Of a DNA stretch of 64,000 nt, positions 56,880-64,000 are shown one piece after another. How positions within the stretch are numbered: the stretch's first letter is position 1; every line of letters begins with the position of its first letter. The stretch is from Dermanyssus gallinae (taxonomy: Eukaryota; Arthropoda; Arachnida; Mesostigmata; Dermanyssidae): NCBI GenBank assembly GCA_003439945.1, contig QVRM01004007.1, forward strand, positions 868,001 to 932,000, in the 5' to 3' direction. The notes beneath the pieces were generated by a model. That model had not been told where the DNA came from, ran no database searches, and saw nothing but the letters and a program-made list of their open reading frames with translations. Position numbers and translations under genes: made by a program.

Positions 56880-58870
56880 GCGATCGTAATTGGGTGAAGC
56901 GAGCGGGAGGATGGAGAAACCGGGACAGGTAGTAATACAAAGGAAAGGTCTGAACGATAGTACTAATAAAAAATAAACTCAAATAGACAGAAAAATTAAA
57001 TACACAAAATAGCTTTTGGTAGCATGTGGGGAAACGCAGGCAGTCGAGATTGATAGAAAAATCAGAGACGCGTATGATAATTGCTGTAATATAGGGAATT
57101 GGCTTCAAAAGCGAGAGATTAAGGTAATAGAGTGACTTAATACATGGAGTAATAATGGAGCGGCAAGAGTGGAGTAGGCAACGTAGAAAGATAGTAGGAA
57201 GAGACGCAGATAAGGCAGGAGTGTTTTGGGTAAATTGTATGGAAGCCAATGATAGAGCTCATAGGATAATAAAATATGAACACGAAAATAAAACCGAGAT
57301 GGAGTCTAAAATTATTTTGGGGGCTCCTAGAAGACAGCGACTGAAGCCGTTTTGGGACCACGTTAGTCAATAGAAAACGAAAATGACAAATCATAAGCAG
57401 GGTAGAACATACGCAGTAGAAGAAATGAACACTGCGTTACAAGCACAATTTTTACAACCTGGCGTCATAATTGAAGGCAAAACAAGAACTAGCAGCGAGA
57501 TATAACCACAGAAGATGCAATCAAACGCGTGATAAAGGAAATACAGACAAAACGGCATGCGGTTCTGACGGGTGTGGGTAGCAATAATCCAGACATTGGA
57601 AAACGAGCAAATATGTATACTATTTACCGGAGCAATTTAATAATATATTTAGAGGAAGCAGAACTCTGGAGTGTTGGCGCAAAGTAAGAGTTTCTCTTCT
57701 TTTCAAGAAGGGGTAAATAATGGCACTTTACAAATGGGTGACTGATCACAACAACATCCATAACGTATCGGATATTTATGCAGGCTTTGAAGCATAGCAA
57801 GGTATAGTGTTCTAAAACTAAGCATAAGGTACGATAGCCAGACAGGTGTGTACATAGTCATCGGCAATTTTTTGTGTAAATAGAGAGAATAGCGCAAAAG
57901 GTTAATCGCAGGGGCTAGTATGACAAATAGGAGAGATAATGGTGTATAAAAGCAAAAAAACAGCACACCCGCCGCTGTTTTTTGCTGACGATATAGCAGT
58001 GTTAGGGCGGAACACCAGCAAAGTTCAGCAAATGCTGACTGCATGTAGGGGGCAGCGAAAAAAACTGGACATGGTATTTTGTAAAAAAAAATAATATTTA
58101 TAGGGGCTAGAGGGGAAGAAAGCTAGTATTACAGAGAAGAGAAATGGAATTCTAAGTCAGTACAAGTGTCGTGAGATGTCCACAAAGCGGAGTCTTGGAG
58201 GAAGTTAGATGGAGTACAAAGAGAAGTGATAAAATTTGCATTGGGTTGCAGTTTTATTTGCGCCAGGAAATTGTTTGAGAATCAAGTGGGGATGTCAAAA
58301 TATATACCGAAAAAAGTACAAAGTAACTTAAGGTTTAGTATTAGAATTAAGGATGTCAATTAAAATATGGGTTAAACAGATTCAAGTGGTGAAGTTAGTG
58401 CTAATGATAAAAACGAAGCGGGATCGCAGAGAAGAATTCGCTGCTAATTCAGCAAATATAAATGGGAAGAAAAACAGTTTATAGTCGAGAGAGTCTGATC
58501 ATTTAGTAGACAGTTTGCTATTAGAAGAATATAAGTACCTTGAATATAAGATATACCCTTGTCTAAGAGCAGAGCGAGCGAAATAAATACAGAGGGAAAG
58601 TATAGAATGTCAACTTTGTGTTTTAGGAAATGATTCAGTTGATTAAATTATAAACATATGCTTGTTTTCGGAAAATCAGAAAAATATACCTGTTGAAGGC
58701 CATAGTATTAAGACCAAATGTAAAAATGGGTCAAGTCGATACTATAAAAAAGAGGTTGTCCCATTGGAAGGCACTTACTCAGTACGTATTGGATACGCAG
58801 TAATGATATGGATACTCGGGTAGTATCCGTGCTGCCGCTCTAAACGTCCCGAGCCTAAATGAATGATCTG
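56880..58870 (+). mobile_element. Degenerate LINE, partner of 10.86-12.05 kb
   Basis: In order on +: an FWVNCMEANDRAHRI segment at about 57.23 kb, an RT segment ITYRIFMQALKHSKV at about 57.75 kb, and LFFADDIAVLG with the RT active site F-A-D-D at 57981-57992. The nucleotide-similar block shared with 10.9-12.0 kb follows, ending near 58.85 kb. Both catalytic Asp residues of F-A-D-D are present, though the ORF has many breaks. CR1/L2-like by the C-terminal block; tentative. Confidence 0.7.
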
Positions 58871-59640
58871 TGCAGTTAGGTATACATTCCAAGGGAATAT
58901 TAAATGAATCAATTAACCATATGGTGTGCACAAAATGGTCTGATATCATTAAAGAATATAAAAACAGGACTAAAAAATATATGTTTAACTGTATTAAATT
59001 AATTAATTAATTAATTATTAAAACAAATATAATGGTTTTATATTAATCTTTGATTTGTTTGATTTGAATGATATTTTGCAATTTGCACAAGCTGCATACG
59101 GCACCCCCATTTTTTAGTACTTTTTCATTATATCAGGCTTAATTTAATCATTGGTTCGAGATAGAGTCTCGTCGACTCTGCGTTTATGTATGTTGTGACA
59201 TCATTTTGTTGGAAGCAGAGTTTACCCGCATCGATTCCGGCCGAAGTTAACTAAATATAATTAAGGAACTTGCTGCGATAACGCGCCCCTTTTACCTTAG
59301 AGTGAAAAATAGAGAACAAGAGGCCTGGCGATTGACTGTTGCATATGGCACATGGTACGGCACTTACCTGAGGATTCTCGATTGCCCAAACGCAACAATT
59401 TTGCTTAGATCTACTATCATTCAGATCAAATAAGCTTTGTCGGAAAATATTTTCTTCAGAAGATCGGCATCACGCTCTTATTTGAATATTATATGGATAC
59501 ATCGTTGGGTCCGGCTTCAAAATACACAAGTTTGAGGTGCGCAAAAGACCCAGTTGTTAGACATGTCGCCGAACCGATGTTTTTTAACATTGTTTCACAT
59601 TGCTGGTCACAGCGGATCGCGAACAGGACAGATTTAAGAC
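58871..59640. other. Receptor-intron sequence; nothing recognised
   Basis: A TTAATTAATTAA run lies near 59000-59013. No gene signal. Confidence 0.4.
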
Positions 59641-59665
59641 AATTTGTAGCGGCGGTGGCTTAGGC
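59641..59665 (+). repeat. SINE-like A-box stub, second copy
   Basis: 25 bp matching 9645-9669 with one difference (the A-box-like TGGCTTAGGC). The hairpin part is missing here. A short (AT)n follows at 59686-59701. Confidence 0.4.
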
Positions 59666-59799
59666 TTTTTGTAAAACTGCGGTTTATATATATATATATA
59701 TTTTTTTTGAAGGACTGTTACTACGAATGGGGCGTGTTCTTTTCGACCCGTGTAGGACTCTATCCTAGCGGTTGAATGTCGGTCCGCCAAGACCCCTGC

Positions 59800-60440
59800 C
59801 TACTAAACACACCTCCGCTCTTAAGCTTCACTCTCTAATGGCCGATATATCCATAGGGCAGTAGTACCATGGGCCATCAGGAGAAGTGGCGAGCGCATAA
59901 CGGATCATGCGGCCGAAGTCGCTTATGAGTTGCCCCACCGGTCCGACGTGCTTGTCCCAACGCCTGCGAACCATTTGATCACAAGTCACGTCATCTGTCG
60001 ATGTCGTAGGCGCAATCCGTTTTCGTCTATGCCTGCCGAACGCGGCTTTCTCATTCGTCTTCGTTGTGGCCATTTTCTCGCCCAACTTTCATGCTGTATG
60101 CACTCCACAAGCACCTTTATATTACTTTTCGGTATGTTTGGTGTTCCGACTTTCTCTTTTCGGGTCCCATCTTAATCTTAGCACTTATGGCGGTTGCTTG
60201 CTCTAATCACTGGCATTTTAGGAGAGTGTGCTCGGGTTTATTGTCGATGCCATTCGCAGCACGATGCAAGCAGGTTTCCGAGGAAACTTTGCCTATACAA
60301 AGATATAGCTTTGGAAATCACTGTGGCCGGTGAGATACTGCGTGAGGAAAAGCCATTCATTTGCCCCACCAAGCGATCTATTCACTTTTTATGTACGAGT
60401 TGAGCAGGCAAAAATGAATGACCTGCCAATGTCACACATA
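59800..60440 (-). mobile_element. R1-like LINE C-terminal relic
   Basis: The minus strand at 60340-60306 encodes YLTGHSDFQSY, nearly identical in DNA to 43375-43440. The downstream knuckle region is decayed. The frame 59828-60085 includes RRRWDKHVGPVGQLI, resembling the R1 tail helix with its conserved Trp-Asp. The rest of the element is absent. Confidence 0.65.
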
Positions 60441-61028
60441 TGTACATATTTTCTATGGTGGTGGGGACGACAATCACACTGATGGCCATGAGGGCGAGAT
60501 GGAGCTGATAATGATAAAGTCGACGGTGGGGTGTTGATAACAGAGGTTGGCGACAGGTACACTAGCAAGTGATGATGGAGTTGAGCGGTGATGGTGATAA
60601 GTCCTCAAGTAGACACTTCACGTCTAGTTAATGCGCACCAAATTTGCAGTTGAATGTCACGCTCGCCGACTTCTCTCGTCTAGGGTGTCTAATCTTGCGG
60701 ATGTCTATGCAGTTGTACGCTAAATCCTATGTTTTAGCGTTACTTTCCTCATACGAACGTATCCGCACCGTTAGGGAAAAAAAACAGCGGAAAGTGCATT
60801 GCGCACATTAGATGGGCTATTATGGTAGTTGTAGATTACTATGTACCCTCTGGGATATATAGGCCATAATTCTCGTTGCAATGCCTTAAAGAAAAAGTGT
60901 ATACATATATAAATACGTATTGTCCGTGGATATTTTCACGACGGCCTGACACAAAGATATTGAAAAATACATTAATTGCGGGATTTCATATGCTTTTCGA
61001 CAAAAACATCATATAAAGATGACATAAA

Positions 61029-61031
<3 letters not shown>
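60441..61031. other. Receptor-intron sequence; nothing recognised
   Basis: A GAT-rich stretch at 60450-60600 has no clear unit. Confidence 0.4.

Positions 61032-61071
<40 letters not shown>
61032..61071. repeat. (AT)n microsatellite
   Basis: About 40 bp, 270 bp upstream of receptor exon 3. Confidence 0.97.
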
Positions 61072-61342
61072 CATGATTTAAACTTTTATATAAAAGGGTG
61101 TGTCTACACATATTATGACATAATTCTCCTACGAAAACCTGTGCTCCGCAAAGCAATATGCTGTGATGAATTGACTCTGAGTTTAAGTGTTATTTGGTCA
61201 AAAACTCAGCAGTTTATTCAATAAGATACTCCACAGCAAACTTACAATACAAGACTCATAACAGACTGGTGACTGACATCGAAATGAACATAGTTAAGTA
61301 TAGAGTTCTCATGACGTGCGTGACCTGTGTTTCGAATTTCAG

Positions 61343-61623
61343 GTAATATGCTCGTCATTCTTGTAGTATGCCTCAACCGGCGAATGCGAACAACGACAAA
61401 TTTCTTTCTGGTCAACCTGGCTATTGCCGACCTCTGCGTAGGAACGTTTTGTGTCTATCAGAACATTTCACTGTATCTTATGGAGAAATGGATTTTCGGT
61501 AACTTTCTCTGCAAGATGTACCACTTCGTCCATGGAATGAGCTACACGGCTTCGATTCTCATCCTAACAGTCATCTCTGTTGAGCGATATCTGGCAATCT
61601 GTCACGCGATGTGGAGTAAACGG
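61343..61623 (+). CDS. Receptor exon: TM1 end, TM2 and TM3 of a class A GPCR
   Basis: An acceptor TTCGAATTTCAG ends at 61342 and a donor CGG|GTAAGA begins at 61624. It encodes 93 residues (93-185 if the start is 41957). Class A landmarks are in place: Asn93 of TM1 (GNMLV), Asp121 of TM2 (NLAIAD), Trp141 of the first extracellular loop, Cys148 at the top of TM3, and the E-R-Y motif at 172-174 at the bottom of TM3. Spacings Asn93-Asp121 (28) and Cys148-Arg173 (25) are those of the family. Glu replaces the more common Asp of D-R-Y, a frequent conservative variant. The exon ends in phase 0 in intracellular loop 2. There are no stops or frame breaks. It should act at the plasma membrane and couple a peptide ligand to G proteins. 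Confidence 0.95.
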
Positions 61624-62690
61624 GTAAGATAAGACAACTTTTAAGCACCTCTTACTTTATGGAGAAGCAGCAAAATATTATTAAATATAAACTGTAGTCT
61701 TATGCTGATGCACTTAGGCTGATATATAGGTTTGGCATTATTTGTCTAAATATCACTACATCTTATTTCTTCACTCTATAACTAGTTAGGTAGCATATAC
61801 ACATACCTTATTTTTGTATTATATAATGTATCTATATCTAACTAGAAAATATAGTTATAGAACCTGGAAATGCTTGATGAAGTGAACTTAGGGAATTGCA
61901 AAATATGATGCCTATCAATACACACTGTTCTGCAATATTTGCAGACACAATCAACCGTTTTGAGACAACTGCATTATAGGCACAAATATTGATGATGCCA
62001 GATTAATCTACACAGTACTCGTCTTTCATTTTGTTACTTTTTCTTCCACGTGTTGCTGTTAAACGCTGAGTTGTATGCTCTTATTTATTACAAAATGTAT
62101 TGAGTCTACAATTTTTTGTTTGGATTTTTCAATGATTCTTTACGGACAAAACCGAAAAAAACTTGTTTGTAGCCCCAATATATACGACTTTTTTTTGCGT
62201 ATCCTGTATTGTTCTACCGTTTCTTGTTCACATTCGTATTTGTTTTATAAGAGTTCGTCTGTTTGCCCGACACAGTTGGAGGGCCAGTTAGTTTGATGCG
62301 TTGCATGAGAGGCCTAGCGTCCTCTTTATGAAGTGTGATTAAACTATGTTTGAGTCCTTACAATTTTGCAGCGTGCGCTGTGTGCAAAAATCCAAACAAA
62401 ATATGTCTTAGGGGACAATATTTATTCGAAAGAGGTTAATTACCCTGTTTATGTAAAGGTTTGTGAGACGTCTTTTTTGCTGATATGCTTTGCTAGCGAC
62501 ATCTGGAGAGTTCGCGTAACCTCCAAATAGCAAAAGTGTCGAACACAATCGAGAAATTGTGTTTTAATTTAAATCTACGGTAGGCGGTTGCAAATATTCC
62601 TCCCTAATTAAATCAAAGCATCTTGGTTGTATTTATGCGCAATCGAAGAACTTAATGCTTGAGAAGTGAGTTCTCGTCACACAAGTCATC
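61624..62690. other. Receptor intron after exon 3; no further exon found
   Basis: Starts with donor GTAAGA. I looked for a TM4 segment with its conserved Trp in the + frames and saw none. Confidence 0.5.
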
Positions 62691-62694
62691 TCGT

Positions 62695-62960
62695 TCAGAT
62701 AGAACTGCAGATGCTAGTTTTATCCATGATAATTAGGTCGTCCAGGTAGAAAGTTTGGGGAGCTTTGACACTCTGTAAAACCTCTTCAAGTCCTTCGACA
62801 AATAAGATGAATACGTGTGGGCTAGCAGTATCTCCTGGAGCAACCCTAGTCTTGTTTGTCTCAAAATGTTGAACAATCAAGTGACTCCTGCTGCAGCCTA
62901 TATATACACGAAATAGTCGAATCAAGCCGCCACACTGCCAATCACTGGCAACTGTCATGC
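62695..62960 (-). mobile_element. LINE RT fragment (RTE-like)
   Basis: The minus frame shows TRVAPGDTASPHVFILFVEG (RT motif B pattern R-x-V-x-Q-G-D-x-x-S-P-x-x-F, with Pro for Gln), then TFYLDDLIIMD with the active site Y-L-D-D (62738-62749). Flanks are not recognisable. The G-D-x-x-S-P pattern favours RTE- or R2-like over R1. Both catalytic Asp residues are present. Confidence 0.65.
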
Positions 62961-63715
62961 GGAGCCTATTGGCCTTCGACCAGTGCTTGCTTGGAGACTT
63001 TGTTGAGTTTCTGTCAACCTATTCGTGGACATGAAAAACTGTGCAGTCTAAATGTACGCCAAAACAAAGCCATACGCCCATAGGCAAGCCAGAGAGACGC
63101 AGACGAGAAAAATATTGTCTTCAAAAAGTGAGCTTGCACTTGGCAGTGGGAGATTTGCAGTGCCATGGTATATTGTATAGCGGCTCTCTAACTCCCAAAG
63201 GCGCTACTAGCAAAAGCGGCAACTGCAACAGCAGAGCAACAACAATAGCGGTCAGTAAAGCTTTCTCGTCGGGCCACCCACTCGCGCGCAGAATGCATCG
63301 ACCCCACGTTACCAAAGAGAGAGAGTTGCAAGAGAAAATATTGCACTCGACGTGAACTGAGACCAAGCAATCTACAGCTACTTTGTAAGATTAGTAGAAC
63401 GAACACACCACGATGCTTGCGACAACCTCTTAAGCGAATTTTCTTGCAACAGTTGCTGGGATGCACAGTAACTTTAACCTAAATCAGCGGATGTTCAGAT
63501 ATTTAATCTGTTCACGGGGCAGAGTTAGAAATACACCGACGACTCAAGCAAGGAGGAGTCGGCGGTTCAAACCGTGCGTGACGCATACTTCTCGCAACGA
63601 TCTTGTCTTCTTAAAATTTGCAGATTTGGGTTGAAGTTTCATCTCATGCAGATATTGTACTAGCCACAGCTACTTTACTATTACCCATTACGTTTTCAAT
63701 AAGTTCTACCTTTCT
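62961..63715. other. No gene recognised
   Basis: Open frames on both strands (63041-63355 plus, 63188-63466 minus) without motifs. Confidence 0.35.
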
Positions 63716-63718
63716 CAG

Positions 63719-64000
63719 CTACAGGAATGCAAAGCCTGGATCCTCGAAGGCAAACACCCTGTCCATTCGACAGGATTGCGCGTGGTTAGCTTCCGCAGTT
63801 TGCGGATGGTTGAAGTAGTATCTCGTCAGTTCCTCCGTTTGTGAAAGTAAAAGTGACTCGGCAATTGGACAGCCCTGTTCACTGACGATCGCATAGATGT
63901 AGCTGCATCGGGTATTGAAACCGCGCAGCAGCGCCGAAATAAGCATGGCCGCCAGATCCGCATCGTCGGCGTACAGCGGCCCTATCCAGGCACCTCGCTT
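63719..64000 (-). mobile_element. LINE RT fragment running off the window
   Basis: At the window edge the minus strand encodes GPLYADDADLAAMLISAL with the RT active site Y-A-D-D (63962-63973), and open sequence continues for about 75 codons. The element extends beyond position 64000. The clade is not determined. Confidence 0.6.

Larger units (their letters stand above)
41919..61623 (+). other. Gene span: class A neuropeptide-type receptor (5' part)
   Basis: Three exons on the + strand are predicted: 41919-41992, 42188-42425 and 61343-61623. Introns are 195 bp and 18,917 bp. With the start at 41957 they encode residues 1-185 of a seven-transmembrane receptor, covering the N-terminus to the end of TM3. 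Exons for TM4-TM7 and the tail are not in the remaining 2.4 kb as far as I can see. The large intron is almost entirely transposon and repeat DNA. Class A membership is secure. Within it, the TM2-TM3 sequence (C-V-Y-Q-N after TM2 and Y-T-A-S in TM3) reminds me of insect trissin-type receptors, but that is recall, not a search result. Confidence 0.8.

Noticed and set aside
63563..63573. GGTTCAAACC as a tRNA B box
   Set aside because: No A box or cloverleaf can be placed around it.

Overview
This is eukaryotic nuclear DNA, almost certainly from an arthropod. It is AT-rich and intron-rich, with about twenty (AT)n tracts, and most of it is decayed retrotransposons. R1-clade non-LTR elements point to an arthropod. 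A chelicerate such as a tick or mite is my guess, but the sequence does not settle it. There are no operons, CRISPR arrays or bacterial signals.

The one host gene I can support lies on the + strand, from about 41.9 kb to at least 61.6 kb. It is a class A (rhodopsin-family) neuropeptide-type receptor. Exon 61343-61623 encodes the end of TM1 through the E-R-Y motif at the end of TM3. An exon at 42188-42425 supplies the glycosylatable N-terminus and the first half of TM1. The two join in phase inside the glycine codon of the TM1 Gly-Asn motif, across an intron of 18,917 bp. A short upstream exon (41919-41992) probably carries the start codon. TM4-TM7 must lie beyond the window or in exons I could not find.

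The rest, from left to right: 0.66-2.7 kb, a broken Ty3/gypsy pol (+). 3.66-5.04 kb, an R1-like LINE that has lost its RT core (+). 8.2-9.1 kb, a LINE C-terminus (+), with a relative at 49.9-50.5 kb (-). 9.6 kb, a tRNA/SINE-like stub with a hairpin. 10.86-12.05 kb, a LINE (+) with a relative at 56.9-58.9 kb (+). 17.3-19.9 kb, a 5'-truncated R1-clade LINE (-) with a 13-bp target-site duplication. 21.4-23.35 kb, several fragments of a LINE family with a restriction-like endonuclease (RLE) domain, in both orientations. 24.57-25.13 kb, an R1 RT relic (-). 31.05-31.8, 32.65-33.3, 34.3-34.7, 35.4-36.5 and 38.0-38.8 kb, assorted LINE pieces.

The large receptor intron holds an R1-like relic (43.3-46.4 kb, -), three copies of an interspersed repeat with a conserved minus-strand coding segment (42.5, 47.2/49.0 and 53.6 kb), a young RLE-type LINE inserted into the middle repeat copy (47.44-49.04 kb, -, 8-bp target-site duplication), and further LINE fragments. 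Past exon 3, two RT fragments (62.7 and 63.7-64.0 kb, -) close the window.

The retroelements do not act together; they are independent insertions of different ages. The most informative results are the split receptor gene, the two insertions with visible duplications, the nested insertion with its empty site elsewhere in the window, and the multi-copy RLE family.
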